This document shows, one piece after another, positions 1 through 12,200 of a stretch of 64,000 bases of DNA. The notes beneath the pieces were generated by a model that saw nothing but the letters and a program-made list of their open reading frames with translations, was not told the origin of the DNA and searched no databases. Origin of the DNA: Companilactobacillus farciminis KCTC 3681 = DSM 20184 (GTDB lineage: Bacteria; Bacillota; Bacilli; Lactobacillales; Lactobacillaceae); contig NZ_CP017702.1 of assembly GCF_002706745.1 (NCBI RefSeq), positions 2,108,001-2,172,000 of the forward strand. Direction: 5' to 3'. Each line of letters opens with the position of its first letter. The stretch's first letter is position 1. The translations under genes and the position numbers were made by a program.

Positions 1-2373
1 GGCTGTATCGGTCATACCTTTACGAGCACCGTGGGTTGACATGAACATTTCCATAACTGTTAGTCCTTCACGGAAGTTAGAAATAACAGGGATTTCCATC
101 ATACCACCGTTAGGGGCAGCCATAAGTCCACGCATACCAGCTAGCTGAGTAAAGTTTGAAATGTTACCACGGGCACCAGAGTCAGACATCATTGAGATAG
201 GGTTTGTAGGATCAAATGAGTCGATCAACAATTGTTGAATTTCATCCTTTGTATCGTTCCAAACACTGATAACACGGTCGTGACGTTCTGAGTCAGTGAT
301 AAGACCACGACGGAATTGCTTAGAAATTGAAGCAACTTGTTTGTGGGCTTTTTCGATGATTTCAGGTTTTTGAGTTAAGTTAGGAACATCAGTAACACCA
401 ACTGTCAAACCAGAAAGTGTACAGATTGTGTAACCCAATTCCTTCATATCATCAAGTAGTGATGAAGTTCTTTGAACACGGTAAATCTTGAAGACTTGAG
501 CGATGATATCTGATAGATAACCACTCTTCAATGGGTCTACTAGATCCATTTCGTCAAGACGTTGATGAATATCTTCACCATTGCCAAGGAAGTATTTATC
601 AGGAACACCGTGCATCAAGTTGTCATCAGTTGGTTCATTCAAGTATGGGAAATCTTCAGGAAGAATTTCGTTAAAGATTACTTTACCAACAGAAGTAATC
701 ATAACCTTATCTCTTTGTTCATCCTTGAATGGTTTGTTAGGCATTGAATCTACAGCGATACCAATTCTTGTGTGATAGTGAACATCACCATTTAGAAGTG
801 CTGTTTGTACTTCGTTAGCATCCTTGAAGATCTTACCTTCACCAGTCATATGTCTTGTTTCAATTGTTAGATAGTAGTTACCTAAAACAACATCCTGTGA
901 AGGAGTAACGATAGGCTTACCATCTTTAGGAGCAAGGATATGGTGAGCAGCTAGCATCAACATACGAGCTTCAGCTTGAGCTTCGTCTGATAGAGGAACG
1001 TGGATAGCCATCTGATCCCCATCAAAATCGGCATTGTAAGCTTCACAAGCTAGTGGGTGCAAACGCATTGATTTACCATCAACCAATACAGGTTCAAAGG
1101 CTTGAATACCAAGTCTGTGAAGTGTAGGGGCACGGTTAAGAAGTACTGGACGTTCTTTGATAACGTCTTCTAGTACATCCCAAATGTCATCATCTTGTCT
1201 GTCGATCTTTCTTCTAGCATTTTTAACGTTAGAAGCAATTTCTCTCTTTACAAGTTCATGCATAACGAATGGCTTGAACAATTCCAAAGCCATTTCACGT
1301 GGAAGTCCACATTGATAGAACTTAAGTGTAGGACCAACATCGATAACTGAACGACCCGAGTAGTCAACACGTTTACCAAGTAAGTTTTGACGGAAACGTC
1401 CTTGCTTACCTTTAAGCATATGTGAAAGTGACTTCAATGGACGGTTACCAGGACCTGTAACAGGACGGCCACGACGACCATTATCGATCAAAGCATCGAC
1501 AGCTTCTTGCAACATTCTCTTTTCATTTTGAACAATGATACTTGGAGCGTGTAAGTCTAACAATCTCTTCAAACGGTTGTTACGGTTAATAACACGACGG
1601 TACAAATCGTTCAAATCAGAAGTGGCAAAACGGCCACCTTCAAGTTGAACCATTGGACGTAAATCAGGTGGGATAACGGGAATTGCTTCCATTACCATCC
1701 ATTCAGGCTTATTGCCTGATTTTTGGAAAGCACTTAAGATATCCAAACGTCTGATAGCACGTGTACGTTTTTGTCCTTGAGCGGACTTCAATGTTTCACG
1801 TAATTCTTTAACTTCAGCATCCATATCAACTTGGCTAAGTAAATCACGGATACCTTCAGCACCCATCTTAGCAACGAACTTGTCGCCAAATTCTTCACGT
1901 TTCTTACGATATTCTGTTTCAGTTAATAGTTGTTTCTTTTCTAGATCTGTTTCACCTGGATCGATAACTACGTATGATGCAAAGTAGATAACTTCTTCCA
2001 AGTTTCTTGGACTCATGTCCAAAACAAGTCCCATACGTGATGGGATACCCTTAAAGTACCAGATGTGTGATACTGGGGCTGCTAGTTCGATATGAGCCAT
2101 ACGTTCACGACGAACTTTTGAACGAGTAACTTCAACACCACAGCGGTCACAAACAATACCCTTATAACGGATACGTTTGTACTTACCACAGGCACATTCC
2201 CAGTCTTTAGTTGGTCCGAAAATTCTTTCATCGAATAGACCATCTTTTTCTGGTTTCAAAGTACGGTAGTTGATAGTTTCTGGTTTTTTAACTTCCCCAT
2301 AAGACCAACTACGAATCTTGTCCGGAGATGCTAAACCAATTTGCATACTTTCGAATTTATTAACGTCTATCAA
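1..2373 (-). CDS. rpoC: DNA-directed RNA polymerase subunit beta' (partial, C-terminal part beyond window)
   Basis: This is the largest subunit of the core RNA polymerase, which carries the catalytic magnesium site. The first 791 codons are present and the gene runs off the left edge of the window. The N-terminus reads [19 protein letters not shown], followed by a zinc-binding region with CACGKYKR and CGVEVTRSK. The metal-binding [10 protein letters not shown] motif lies at about residues 446-455 (bases 1005-1036). I chose the TTG start at 2373 because AGGGAGGT stands just upstream and the sequence from there matches the usual RpoC N-terminus. The gene follows rpoB by 24 bases and must be cotranscribed with it. 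No frameshift is seen in the part present. Identification is certain. Confidence 0.98.
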   Translation of the reverse strand, partial: MIDVNKFESMQIGLASPDKIRSWSYGEVKKPETINYRTLKPEKDGLFDERIFGPTKDWECACGKYKRIRYKGIVCDRCGVEVTRSKVRRERMAHIELAAPVSHIWYFKGIPSRMGLVLDMSPRNLEEVIYFASYVVIDPGETDLEKKQLLTETEYRKKREEFGDKFVAKMGAEGIRDLLSQVDMDAEVKELRETLKSAQGQKRTRAIRRLDILSAFQKSGNKPEWMVMEAIPVIPPDLRPMVQLEGGRFATSDLNDLYRRVINRNNRLKRLLDLHAPSIIVQNEKRMLQEAVDALIDNGRRGRPVTGPGNRPLKSLSHMLKGKQGRFRQNLLGKRVDYSGRSVIDVGPTLKFYQCGLPREMALELFKPFVMHELVKREIASNVKNARRKIDRQDDDIWDVLEDVIKERPVLLNRAPTLHRLGIQAFEPVLVDGKSMRLHPLACEAYNADFDGDQMAIHVPLSDEAQAEARMLMLAAHHILAPKDGKPIVTPSQDVVLGNYYLTIETRHMTGEGKIFKDANEVQTALLNGDVHYHTRIGIAVDSMPNKPFKDEQRDKVMITSVGKVIFNEILPEDFPYLNEPTDDNLMHGVPDKYFLGNGEDIHQRLDEMDLVDPLKSGYLSDIIAQVFKIYRVQRTSSLLDDMKELGYTICTLSGLTVGVTDVPNLTQKPEIIEKAHKQVASISKQFRRGLITDSERHDRVISVWNDTKDEIQQLLIDSFDPTNPISMMSDSGARGNISNFTQLAGMRGLMAAPNGGMMEIPVISNFREGLTVMEMFMSTHGARKGMTDTA

Positions 2374-2397
2374 AAGGTAACCTCCCTAAAGTTTTAA

Positions 2398-5300
2398 CTA
2401 GTTTTCTGATTTTGTACTAGTTGACTCAGCTGAATCTTTAGATGCTTCGAGTTTCTTAGCTTCTTCTTCAGCGCGTTTTTGTTCTTGTTGTTTAGCAAAC
2501 TTAGATAGAGCGTCGATACTTACTGTATCTTCATCTTCATCCATATCTCTAAGTTCGATTTCTTTCTTGTGAGAGTCTAGAACTTTCATATCTAGTCCTA
2601 AGGCTTGTAGTTCTTTGACAAGAACACGGAATGATTCAGGAACACCAGGTTTTGGAATACTTTCACCCTTAACGATAGCTTCATAAGTCTTAACACGTCC
2701 AACAATATCATCAGACTTGTATGTCAAGATTTCTTGCAATGTATAAGCGGCACCATAAGCTTCAAGGGCCCAAACTTCCATTTCACCAAATCTCTGTCCA
2801 CCAAATTGTGCTTTACCACCAAGTGGTTGTTGAGTAACTAGTGAGTATGGTCCGATTGAACGAGCATGAAGTTTATCATCAACCATGTGAGCTAGTTTCA
2901 AGTAGTACATGACACCAACAGCAACACGGTTCTTGAATGGTTCACCAGTACGTCCATCATAAAGGATTGACTTACCATCTGAATCCATATCAGCTTCTTT
3001 AACAATGTCCCAAAGTTCATCGTTAGTTACACCATCGAAAACAGGTGTTGTAACGTGGATGCCGAGTTTTCTAGCAGCCATACCTAAGTGAAGATCTAGA
3101 ACTTGTCCGATATTCATACGTGATGGAACACCCATTGGGTTCAATAGGATATCTACTGGAGTACCATCTGGCATATATGGCATATCTTCTTCAGGTACAA
3201 CGATTGAAACAGTACCCTTGTTACCGTGACGTCCGGCCATCTTGTCACCAACTTGAATCTTACGCTTTTGAGCAATGTAAACACGAACTAACATGTTAAC
3301 ACCAGGATCAAGTTCGTCTCCGGCTTCACGAGTAAAGACTTTAACGTCTTGGATAATTCCGCCACCACCATGTGGTACACGAAGTGAAGTATCACGAACT
3401 TCACGAGCTTTTTCACCAAAGATAGCGTGCAATAGTCTTTCTTCAGCTGATAATTCTGTAACACCCTTAGGTGTAACTTTACCAACTAAGATATCGCCAT
3501 CGCGAACTTCAGCACCAATACGGATAATTCCGAATTCGTCAAGATCCTTCAATGAATCTTCACCAACGTTAGGAATTTCACGTGTGATTTCTTCAGGTCC
3601 AAGTTTAGTATCACGTGCTTCTGATTCATACTCTTCAATATGGATTGAAGTATATGCATCTTCACGAACTAATTTTTCTGAAAGAACAATCGCATCTTCA
3701 TAGTTATACATGTTCCATGTCATGAAGGCGATAAGTGGGTTTTGACCAAGAGCTAATTCACCGTTTTCCATAGCAGGACCATCGGCAATGATTTCACCCT
3801 TCTTGATTTCTTCACCCTTGTGAACGATAGGTCTTTGGTTATATGACTTACCATTATTTGAACGACGGAACTTAGTGATCTTGTAATCGTCAGTTGTGCC
3901 ATCTTCGTCACGTTTGATAGTAACTTTCTTAGCATCAACATATTCAACGACACCACTGTGTTCTGAAAGCAATGCAGCACCAGAATCATGGGCAGCAATG
4001 TATTCCATACCAGTACCAACTAATGGTGCATGTGGATTGATCAAAGGAACAGCTTGACGTTGCATGTTGGCACCCATCAAGGCACGGTTTGAGTCATCGT
4101 TTTCCAAGAAAGGAATACATGCAGTAGCAACAGAAACTACTTGCTTAGGAGAAACGTCCATGTAATCGACTTTTTCTGGAGTAGTTTCGATGTTGTCATC
4201 CTTATGACGAGCCAAAACAGTACTTTCAACGAAAGAACCATCATCACTCAACGGAGAGTTGGCTTGGGCAACAACATAGTTATCTTCTTCATCAGCAGTT
4301 AAGTAATCGATCTTGTCAGTAACTTTGTGAGTATCCCATGAAACACGACGATATGGTGTTTCGATGAAACCATACTTGTTGATGATAGCGTATGAAGCCA
4401 AGTTATTGATAAGTCCGATATTAGGTCCTTCAGGTGTTTCGATAGGACACATACGACCATAGTGAGTATAGTGAACGTCACGAACTTCATATCCGGCACG
4501 GTCACGAGTCAAACCACCAGGTCCAAGGGCTGATAGACGACGCTTGTGTTCTAGTTCTCCAAGTGGGTTTGTTTGATCCATGAATTGTGACAATTGTGAT
4601 GAACCAAAGAATTCCTTAATTGAAGCTACAACAGGTCTAATGTTGATCAATTGTTGAGGTGTAACAGTTGCTGAGTCTTGAATTGACATTCTTTCACGTA
4701 CAACACGTTCCATACGTGATAGACCAATACGGAATTGGTTTTGTAGCAATTCACCGACAGAACGGATACGACGGTTACCCAAGTGATCAATATCATCTGT
4801 AGTACCGATGTCTTCTTTCAAGTTCAAGAAGTAGTTAATTCCGGCTAAAATATCAGCTGGTGTAATTGTACGGTTTTCTTCAGGAATATGACCGTTACCA
4901 ATAATATTAACAACTTTTTCATTGTCAGCTTCTGAATAGATCTTGATTGTTTGAATAGTGATTGGGTCTGTTAGAACACCTTCATCAGAAGGAGTCATAG
5001 TGATAGTCTTGAAATCATCTCTATCAAGGTATGGACTCAATTTCTTCATTGCATCACGATCAAGCAATGTATCCTTAGCCAAAATAACTTCACCAGTATC
5101 TGGGTCAGCAAGTGTTTCAGCCAAAGTCTTGTTAAGAAGTCTTGTCTTAAGGTTTAACTTCTTATTGATCTTGTAACGACCAACAGGAGCTAAGTCATAT
5201 CTACGTGGGTCAAAGAATCTAGCATATAGTAATGAACGAGAACTATCTGCAGTCTTTGGTTCACCAGGACGAAGTCTTTCATAGATATCTTTCAAAGCTT

Positions 5301-6006
5301 CTTCAACACGTGAGTCAGTTGCTTCTTTATGAACATCTTTTTCAAGTGTTAGGTTCAAAGTATCGTTTTCGCCAAAAATATCAAGAATTTCTGAGTCTTC
5401 ACCAAAGCCAAGAGCTCTAACTAGTTCAGAAATAGGCAATTTTCTAGTTCTATCGATTCTTACATAACCGATACCTTTAGCATCTGTTTCATATTCCAAC
5501 CATGCACCACGGTTAGGAATAACAGTTGTACCAAAGTTTACACGACCATTTTTATCAGTATCTTGATTGTAATAAATACCAGGAGAACGTACTAATTGAG
5601 AAACAATAACACGTTCAGCACCGTTGATGATGAAAGTTCCTTCATCTGTCATGATTGGGAAATCACCAAAGAAAACATCTTGTGTCTTAATTTCGCCAGT
5701 TTCATGATTTGTCAATTTCAAAGTTACGTGTAATGGTGCTGAGAAGTTTGCATCATGTGCTCTAGCTTCTTCAACAGTATATTTTGGTTCGAGCAACTTG
5801 TAATCGACGTATTCCAAAGAAAGGTTTCCAGCAAAGTCATCGATTGGCATAATATCGTCAAACATATCTTTTAGTCCTTCATCTAAGAACCACTTGTAAG
5901 AATTTGTTTGGATGTCAATCAAATTTGGCAAAGGAAGTACTTCCTTGATCTTTGCATAACTACGACGAACACGGTGTGCACCATAATTAACGTTATGATA
6001 AGTCAA
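2398..6006 (-). CDS. rpoB: DNA-directed RNA polymerase subunit beta
   Basis: The beta subunit forms one pincer of the RNA polymerase core and contains the rifampicin pocket. The protein is 1202 residues. The open frame extends 14 codons further upstream, but GAGGTG at bases 6013-6018 is well spaced for the TTG at 6006, and the protein from there ([20 protein letters not shown]) matches the normal N-terminus. The rifampicin cluster is visible at about residues 463-495, including [17 protein letters not shown] and [12 protein letters not shown]. The residue before HKRR is Glu where many bacteria have Thr. The C-terminal tail is rich in Lys, Glu and Ser. The gene has its own promoter and a leader attenuator inside the clpC-rpoB gap. 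rpoC follows directly. Confidence 0.98.
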   Translation of the reverse strand: MTYHNVNYGAHRVRRSYAKIKEVLPLPNLIDIQTNSYKWFLDEGLKDMFDDIMPIDDFAGNLSLEYVDYKLLEPKYTVEEARAHDANFSAPLHVTLKLTNHETGEIKTQDVFFGDFPIMTDEGTFIINGAERVIVSQLVRSPGIYYNQDTDKNGRVNFGTTVIPNRGAWLEYETDAKGIGYVRIDRTRKLPISELVRALGFGEDSEILDIFGENDTLNLTLEKDVHKEATDSRVEEALKDIYERLRPGEPKTADSSRSLLYARFFDPRRYDLAPVGRYKINKKLNLKTRLLNKTLAETLADPDTGEVILAKDTLLDRDAMKKLSPYLDRDDFKTITMTPSDEGVLTDPITIQTIKIYSEADNEKVVNIIGNGHIPEENRTITPADILAGINYFLNLKEDIGTTDDIDHLGNRRIRSVGELLQNQFRIGLSRMERVVRERMSIQDSATVTPQQLINIRPVVASIKEFFGSSQLSQFMDQTNPLGELEHKRRLSALGPGGLTRDRAGYEVRDVHYTHYGRMCPIETPEGPNIGLINNLASYAIINKYGFIETPYRRVSWDTHKVTDKIDYLTADEEDNYVVAQANSPLSDDGSFVESTVLARHKDDNIETTPEKVDYMDVSPKQVVSVATACIPFLENDDSNRALMGANMQRQAVPLINPHAPLVGTGMEYIAAHDSGAALLSEHSGVVEYVDAKKVTIKRDEDGTTDDYKITKFRRSNNGKSYNQRPIVHKGEEIKKGEIIADGPAMENGELALGQNPLIAFMTWNMYNYEDAIVLSEKLVREDAYTSIHIEEYESEARDTKLGPEEITREIPNVGEDSLKDLDEFGIIRIGAEVRDGDILVGKVTPKGVTELSAEERLLHAIFGEKAREVRDTSLRVPHGGGGIIQDVKVFTREAGDELDPGVNMLVRVYIAQKRKIQVGDKMAGRHGNKGTVSIVVPEEDMPYMPDGTPVDILLNPMGVPSRMNIGQVLDLHLGMAARKLGIHVTTPVFDGVTNDELWDIVKEADMDSDGKSILYDGRTGEPFKNRVAVGVMYYLKLAHMVDDKLHARSIGPYSLVTQQPLGGKAQFGGQRFGEMEVWALEAYGAAYTLQEILTYKSDDIVGRVKTYEAIVKGESIPKPGVPESFRVLVKELQALGLDMKVLDSHKKEIELRDMDEDEDTVSIDALSKFAKQQEQKRAEEEAKKLEASKDSAESTSTKSEN

Positions 6007-6104
6007 ATTTTTCACCTCAACATTTAATTTGTTCAAATCACATCTCAAATATTACAATTTGATTACAATTTACCTGAAAACGGTTTTATAACCTATTTTT
6101 AGGC

Positions 6105-6143
6105 AAAAAAAAACCAAAAATAGAATCATAAATCTATTTTTGC
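6105..6143 (-). terminator. Intrinsic terminator between clpC and rpoB
   Basis: The hairpin is a 10-bp stem CAAAAATAGA/TCTATTTTTG with an 8-base loop, followed on the minus strand by nine U residues. It ends clpC transcripts and, because the rpoB promoter lies upstream of it, also serves as the rpoB attenuator. Confidence 0.75.
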
Positions 6144-6148
6144 GTTTT

Positions 6149-6184
6149 TTATTTAGCATAACCACGGACAATAGATCGTGACAT
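6149..6184 (-). CDS. Possible rpoB leader peptide (11 aa)
   Basis: This short frame, ATG to TAA, would encode MSRSIVRGYAK. It lies between the predicted rpoB transcription start (near 6206) and the attenuator hairpin, and its stop codon is six bases from the hairpin. That position is typical of a leader peptide that couples translation to termination. There is no convincing ribosome binding site in front of the ATG, so translation is doubtful. It could simply be part of a structured leader RNA. Confidence 0.25.
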   Translation of the reverse strand: MSRSIVRGYAK

Positions 6185-6251
6185 GCAATTTGAACTTTGA
6201 ATCTCAAAAGACATAATACTCTGGTAGTCTCATATTGTCAATAGTTGAAAA

Positions 6252-8753
6252 CTATTTTTGATGAGTTAGAGTTTTTTTACTTTCAGGCTTAGCAATATTG
6301 ATAGTTAACTTGCCCTTCTTAGAACCAACCTTGATCGTATCACCAGCATCAACCTTACCCATTAAGAGTTGTTCACTGACTGGATCTTCGATTTCTCTTT
6401 GGATGGTTCTTCTCATTGGACGAGCACCATATTCTGGATTATAGCCATCTTTAACCAAATCATTATAAGCTGTTGGAGAAATTACTAACTTGATATCTCT
6501 TTCAGCCAAACGTTTTTGAAGATTGCTACTCATAATCTTGGCAATTGCTTTAAGTTGTTCTTTGTTCAAAGCCTTGAAGACGATTGTTTCATCAACACGG
6601 TTCAAGAATTCTGGACGGAAGAACTTCTTCATTTCAGTGTCGATACGTTCTTGCATTTCCTTGAAGTCATCATGAACGTCTTTGGCACCAAAACCAACTT
6701 CTTTATCTTCATTCAAGGCTCTAGCACCTAAGTTAGAAGTCATAATGATGATAGTGTTTCTGAAGTCGACTTTACGTCCCTTAGCATCAGTCAAAATACC
6801 GTCATCGAGAACTTGCAATAAGATATTGAAGACATCAGGATGAGCTTTTTCAACTTCATCTAGTAGGACAACTGAATAAGGTTCATTTCTAACTTTTTCA
6901 GTTAATTGTCCACCTTCGTCAAAACCAACGTAACCAGGAGCTGAACCGATCAACTTAGAAGTACTGTATTGTTCCATGTATTCAGACATATCAACACGAA
7001 TCATATTGTCTTCTGAACCAAACATAACTTCAGCGATTGACTTAGCTAGTTCAGTCTTACCAACACCAGTAGGTCCTAAGAACATAAATGAACCGATTGG
7101 ACGGTTAGGGTCTTTCATACCACTTCTAGCACGACGAATGGCACGGGAAACAGCACTGATAGCTGTATCTTGACCAATAACACGCTTGTGAAGTTCTTTT
7201 TCAAGGTTAAGCAATTTCTCGCTTTCCTTACGAGTGATTTGTTTGACCGGAACCCCAGTCCATTCAGCAATTACTTCAGCAATGTCATCAGCTGTAACGA
7301 CCGGTTTCTTGCTAGTAGACTTCTTGTCTTTTAGCTTAGCTAATTGTGCTTGAACATTTTGTTCTTCTTCACGGATCTTAGCGGCCTTTTCAAAGTCTTG
7401 ATCTAAGATGGCATTGTTCTTATCATTGATCAACTTCATTGATTGGTCAGTCAATTCTTCTAATTTGTTATTCTTAGAAACATTGTGGATTCTAACTTTA
7501 GCAGAAGCTTCATCCATCAAATCAATAGCTTTATCTGGCAAGAAACGGTTTGTAAGATAACGAGTTGAAAGACGAACTGCTGCTTCAACTGCTTCATCAG
7601 AAATTGTTAGACCGTGATGTTGTTCATATCTAGGACGCAAACCATCTAGAATTTTAACAGAATCTTTGGCACTAGGTTCTTCAACATAAACCTTGGCAAA
7701 ACGACGTTCCAAAGCAGTATCTTTTTCAATATATTTTTGATATTCATTTGAAGTCGTTGCACCGATCAATTGCAATTCGCCACGCGCTAAAGCAGGCTTC
7801 AAAATATTAGAAGCATCGATAGCACCTTCAGCACCACCGGCACCAATCAAGGTATGCAATTCATCAATAAATAAGATTACGTGCTTATCTTGATAAATCT
7901 CTTCGATAACTTTTTTAAGTCGATCTTCAAACTCACCACGATACTTAGTACCAGCAACTAATGAACCCATATCAAGCATCATGATCCGTTTGTTTTGCAT
8001 ATCAAAAGGAACTTCTTTTTTGACGATGCTAATAGCTAATCCTTCAGCAATAGCAGTCTTACCAACACCGGGTTCACCCACTAAGACAGGATTATTCTTC
8101 GTACGACGACTAAGAATTTGGATAGTTCTTTCGACTTCTTTTTGACGTCCAATAACTGGATCGATTTGATTGTCCTTAGCCATCTTCGTCAAGTCACGAG
8201 CTAATGAATCAAGTGTAGGCGTACCACCTTTTCCTTTGGCTTGTCCTTGAGTCTTCTTTTGTTTATCGGATAAGCTAGCTGCAAATCCACGACGAGCTGC
8301 CTTGTTAGACATTCCCATCTTAGAAAGAAGCAATGATTTGGTTTTGGCTAGACTAAGTCCTAAGTTAACTAAAATTCTATTCGCTAAATTATCAGCGTCA
8401 TCAAGAATTGCTAACAAAATGTGTTCAGTTCCGACACGATTTGACTTGTATACGTCAGAAACTTCTTGGGCTGCACTTAAAATTAATTGTCCCTTAGGAG
8501 AATATGGTAGGTAAATTCCCTTAGCAGTATTAGATGAGACATCCCCATAACCTGTCAGATGTTCAATCTCCCCTTCAACATCTCGATCGCTCACAGCTAG
8601 ATCTCTCAAAGTAATACCGGCAATACCATCATTTTCCATTGTTAGACCAAGTAAAATATGCTCAGTTCCAACAGCATTGTGATGAAATGCTTTAGCACGT
8701 TCTTGAGCTAAAACAAGTGCATTCTTGGCGCTTTCGGTAAATACTTTGTCCAT
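6252..8753 (-). CDS. clpC: ATP-dependent Clp protease ATP-binding subunit ClpC
   Basis: ClpC is a hexameric HSP100 unfoldase that feeds proteins to ClpP and takes part in heat-stress and regulatory proteolysis in the cytoplasm. The 833-residue protein has a double Clp-N domain (about 1-145) and a first AAA+ module with Walker A GEPGVGKT near residue 225. A UVR-like linker ([12 protein letters not shown]) lies near 451, and a second AAA+ module has GPTGVGKT near 558. A VGF tripeptide near 684 is the expected ClpP-docking loop. ATG start with GAGGTAACGTTA upstream. In several relatives clpC follows ctsR and precedes rpoB. Here rpoB is kept, but no ctsR lies upstream; a tRNA cluster does. I see no CtsR-type heptad repeat in the promoter region. 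Confidence 0.95.
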   Translation of the reverse strand: MDKVFTESAKNALVLAQERAKAFHHNAVGTEHILLGLTMENDGIAGITLRDLAVSDRDVEGEIEHLTGYGDVSSNTAKGIYLPYSPKGQLILSAAQEVSDVYKSNRVGTEHILLAILDDADNLANRILVNLGLSLAKTKSLLLSKMGMSNKAARRGFAASLSDKQKKTQGQAKGKGGTPTLDSLARDLTKMAKDNQIDPVIGRQKEVERTIQILSRRTKNNPVLVGEPGVGKTAIAEGLAISIVKKEVPFDMQNKRIMMLDMGSLVAGTKYRGEFEDRLKKVIEEIYQDKHVILFIDELHTLIGAGGAEGAIDASNILKPALARGELQLIGATTSNEYQKYIEKDTALERRFAKVYVEEPSAKDSVKILDGLRPRYEQHHGLTISDEAVEAAVRLSTRYLTNRFLPDKAIDLMDEASAKVRIHNVSKNNKLEELTDQSMKLINDKNNAILDQDFEKAAKIREEEQNVQAQLAKLKDKKSTSKKPVVTADDIAEVIAEWTGVPVKQITRKESEKLLNLEKELHKRVIGQDTAISAVSRAIRRARSGMKDPNRPIGSFMFLGPTGVGKTELAKSIAEVMFGSEDNMIRVDMSEYMEQYSTSKLIGSAPGYVGFDEGGQLTEKVRNEPYSVVLLDEVEKAHPDVFNILLQVLDDGILTDAKGRKVDFRNTIIIMTSNLGARALNEDKEVGFGAKDVHDDFKEMQERIDTEMKKFFRPEFLNRVDETIVFKALNKEQLKAIAKIMSSNLQKRLAERDIKLVISPTAYNDLVKDGYNPEYGARPMRRTIQREIEDPVSEQLLMGKVDAGDTIKVGSKKGKLTINIAKPESKKTLTHQK

Positions 8754-8789
8754 TAACGTTACCTCTACTTTTTAAGTGTCTGTTTAGAA

Positions 8790-8817
8790 AGTATAATTGT
8801 GTTTTCAAAAAAAGCAA
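8790..8817 (-). promoter_or_regulatory. Probable clpC promoter
   Basis: On the minus strand, TTGCTT (8812-8817) is followed after 16 bases by TATACT (8790-8795), about 37 bases ahead of the clpC start. The -35 box is imperfect. No CtsR or CIRCE operator is recognisable around it. Confidence 0.45.
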
Positions 8818-8956
8818 TTAATTTAACTTATTCACTTCAGATTAATCATAAAATTCAATTACCTTACTAATAATTGTTCTCAATTAGAATCCTAACACAA
8901 TACTGAAGTTAATATCGGGAATTTATATTGTCTTTTTGAACAATTCTTAGAGAACG

Positions 8957-8998
8957 AAAAAAGGCAATCAATTCTTTATCAGAATCAATTACCCTTTT
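8957..8998 (-). terminator. Terminator of the tRNA cluster
   Basis: The minus strand reads GGTAATTGATT, a 9-base loop and AATTGATTGCC, then TTTTTT. The 11-bp stem includes a few G-U pairs. It lies about 20 bases downstream of tRNA-Gly. Confidence 0.75.
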
Positions 8999-9016
8999 TA
9001 CTTTCAAATTCTCTGA

Positions 9017-9088
9017 AGCGGAAGACGGGATTCGAACCCGCGACCCCCACCATGGCAAGGTGATGTTCTACCACTGAACTACTTCCGC
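9017..9088 (-). tRNA. tRNA-Gly (GCC)
   Basis: The full cloverleaf can be folded. The acceptor is GCGGAAG/CTTCCGC, the T arm has GGTTCGAATCC, and the anticodon loop CTTGCCA gives anticodon GCC. The discriminator base is U, normal for tRNA-Gly. The CCA tail is not encoded. It is the last gene of the cluster. Confidence 0.95.
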
Positions 9089-9098
9089 ATTATGTAAA

Positions 9099-9171
9099 TG
9101 CCGACTAGAGGATTCGAACCTCCGACCCCCTGTTTACAAGACAGATGCTCTGCCAACTGAGCTAAGTCGGC
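9099..9171 (-). tRNA. tRNA-Thr (TGT)
   Basis: The acceptor stem is GCCGACT/AGTCGGC, the D arm has AGCTCAGTTGG, and the anticodon loop CTTGTAA gives anticodon UGU. The discriminator is A and CCA is not encoded. It sits 10 bases from tRNA-Gly in the same transcript. Confidence 0.95.
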
Positions 9172-9233
9172 ATTATGTCAAACAACATTTAACATAATAC
9201 ACATAAATCAATCTTTTTGCAAGACCAATTTAA

Positions 9234-9316
9234 TACGGGTGAAAGGACTTGAACCTTCATGTCCAAAGGACACTAGAACCTAAATCTAGCGCGTCTGCCA
9301 ATTCCGCCACACCCGC
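9234..9316 (-). tRNA. tRNA-Leu (TAG)
   Basis: This is a type II tRNA of 83 bases with a long variable arm. The acceptor GCGGGTG/CACCCGT contains one G-U pair. The anticodon stem-loop CTAGATTTAGGTTCTAG gives anticodon UAG. CCA is not encoded. Confidence 0.95.
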
Positions 9317-9352
9317 AAAAAACTTAATAAATCCATTAAGCATTTTGCTTAA

Positions 9353-9425
9353 TGGAGGATACAGGGATCGAACCTGTGACCTCCTGCTTGTAAGGCAGAT
9401 GCTCTCCCAGCTGAGCTAATCCTCC
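9353..9425 (-). tRNA. tRNA-Val (TAC)
   Basis: The acceptor is GGAGGAT/ATCCTCC and the anticodon stem-loop CTGCCTTACAAGCAG gives anticodon UAC. The discriminator is A and CCA is not encoded. It is the first gene of the cluster, about 30 bases downstream of a consensus promoter. Confidence 0.95.
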
Positions 9426-9455
9426 ATAGTGTTTCTCGTTCGAAACAACTATATT

Positions 9456-9485
9456 AGTATACCTTTTGCCTATAAAAGTTGTCAA
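9456..9485 (-). promoter_or_regulatory. Strong promoter of the tRNA cluster
   Basis: TTGACA (9480-9485) is followed after 18 bases by TATACT (9456-9461), about 30 bases ahead of tRNA-Val on the same strand. It matches the strength of stable-RNA promoters and makes the four tRNA genes a transcription unit separate from lysS. Confidence 0.8.
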
Positions 9486-9524
9486 CGAAAATTTTGTATT
9501 TTTTTAGTTAGATTATGAGAGTAC

Positions 9525-9553
9525 AAAAAAAGCCAGACCAACGGCCTAGCTTT
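9525..9553 (-). terminator. lysS terminator
   Basis: The minus strand reads AGCTAGGC, loop CGTTG, GTCTGGCT, then TTTTTTT. The 8-bp stem has two wobble pairs and starts within 10 bases of the lysS stop. It separates lysS from the tRNA promoter. Confidence 0.8.
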
Positions 9554-9560
9554 AGTTTAA

Positions 9561-11126
<1,566 letters not shown>

Positions 11127-12131
11127 CTACTGATTTTTTGTAGATTTCGCTTCTCTTGCTTCATAACTTTCAACAAATTGATCTAGCGTATCGAACACTG
11201 CTTGCATGGAGTCTTCTTCCATTACTTTAGCACGAGTTCTGACTGCACGGGGAATCCCCTTTAGATAATATGCTGCTTGTTGACGAAATTCTGGAACACC
11301 AACATGCTCACCTTTTAAGTCTACCAGACGTTGGAGTTGAAGTTTAGCTATATTAATTTTTTCTGCCACAGTTGGCTCTGGTAAAAGCTCGCCTGTTTCC
11401 AAATAGTGGTTCATGGCATTCAATCTCCACAAATTGCCTAAGACTGCTCGACCAACCATCACTGCATCAGCTCCGACTTGATCCAACATGTATTTAGCAT
11501 CTTGTGGCGTTTTGACATCACCATTGCCCATGAAAGGAATCGAAACTCTTTGAGCTACTTCATTTAAAAGTTCCCAATCAGAATGTCCAGAATACATCTG
11601 AGCTTTCGTCCGGCCATGCATAGCAATTGCACTAGCTCCAGCTTCTTGAGCCGCCAAAGCATTTTCAACAGCCAAGATATGATCACTGTCCCAACCAGTC
11701 CGCATTTTAACCGTTAAAGGCTTATCAATTGCTGAACTGACCGCCTTAACAGCTTCATATAGTTTATCGGGATCTTGTAACCAGGTAGAGCCAGCACCTG
11801 TTTTAGTGACTTTTTTGACGGGACATCCCATGTTGATATCAATAATATCAGCACCAGTATTCTCAGCCACGAATCTAGCCGCATTGACTAATGTTTCTTT
11901 ATCGCCACCAAAAACCTGAATACTTACGGGATGTTCTTTAGGATCAACGAAAAGCATGCCTAAAGTTTTAGCATTATGATACTTGATACCTTCGCCACTG
12001 ATCATTTCACAAACGACCAAACCGGCACCAAACTCCTTAGCTGTCACTCGAAAAGCAGAATTAGTAACACCTGCCATTGGGGCAACGACAATTTGATTCG
12101 GTATCGTCACATTGCCTATTTTCCATTCCAT
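11127..12131 (-). CDS. dusB: tRNA-dihydrouridine synthase (DusB family)
   Basis: This FMN enzyme reduces uridine to dihydrouridine in the D loop of tRNA. The 334-residue protein starts with MEWKIGNVTIPNQIVVAPMAG, the usual start of the TIM-barrel. The catalytic cysteine lies in the NMGCPVKKV segment at about C103. The GRTKAQMYSG and MGNGDV segments match phosphate- and FMN-binding loops. I chose the ATG at 12131 rather than the ATG six codons upstream because AGAGGT is 6 bases before it. The position between hslO and lysS is conserved in lactobacilli and fits a tRNA-maturation role. Confidence 0.93.
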   Translation of the reverse strand: MEWKIGNVTIPNQIVVAPMAGVTNSAFRVTAKEFGAGLVVCEMISGEGIKYHNAKTLGMLFVDPKEHPVSIQVFGGDKETLVNAARFVAENTGADIIDINMGCPVKKVTKTGAGSTWLQDPDKLYEAVKAVSSAIDKPLTVKMRTGWDSDHILAVENALAAQEAGASAIAMHGRTKAQMYSGHSDWELLNEVAQRVSIPFMGNGDVKTPQDAKYMLDQVGADAVMVGRAVLGNLWRLNAMNHYLETGELLPEPTVAEKINIAKLQLQRLVDLKGEHVGVPEFRQQAAYYLKGIPRAVRTRAKVMEEDSMQAVFDTLDQFVESYEAREAKSTKNQ

Positions 12132-12200
12132 ACGTTTACCTCTGATCATTTCCTACAACGTCAAATAATAACAAATTATCTATTAACATGGCAAATATGA

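Larger units (their letters stand above)
6007..6241 (-). promoter_or_regulatory. rpoB promoter and leader attenuator
   Basis: A strong minus-strand promoter has -35 TTGACA at 6236-6241, a 17-base spacer and -10 TATTAT at 6213-6218. It starts only 10 bases beyond the clpC stop. The predicted transcript begins near 6206. It passes a 12-codon reading frame (6149-6184) and then an intrinsic terminator at 6105-6143 whose stem CAAAAATAGA/TCTATTTTTG is followed by a U run. About 100 more bases separate the terminator from the rpoB start. A terminator between promoter and gene implies attenuation. A conserved lacto-rpoB leader motif is known from Lactobacillales and this may be an example, but I could not compare it with the published model. 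Confidence 0.7.

Noticed and set aside
3293..3703. 136-codon plus-strand frame inside rpoB
   Set aside because: Opposite-strand shadow of a highly conserved gene; composition is typical of antisense reading.
6007..6048. Longer rpoB start 14 codons upstream
   Set aside because: The extension contains the GAGGTG ribosome binding site for the TTG at 6006 and has no RpoB-like residues.
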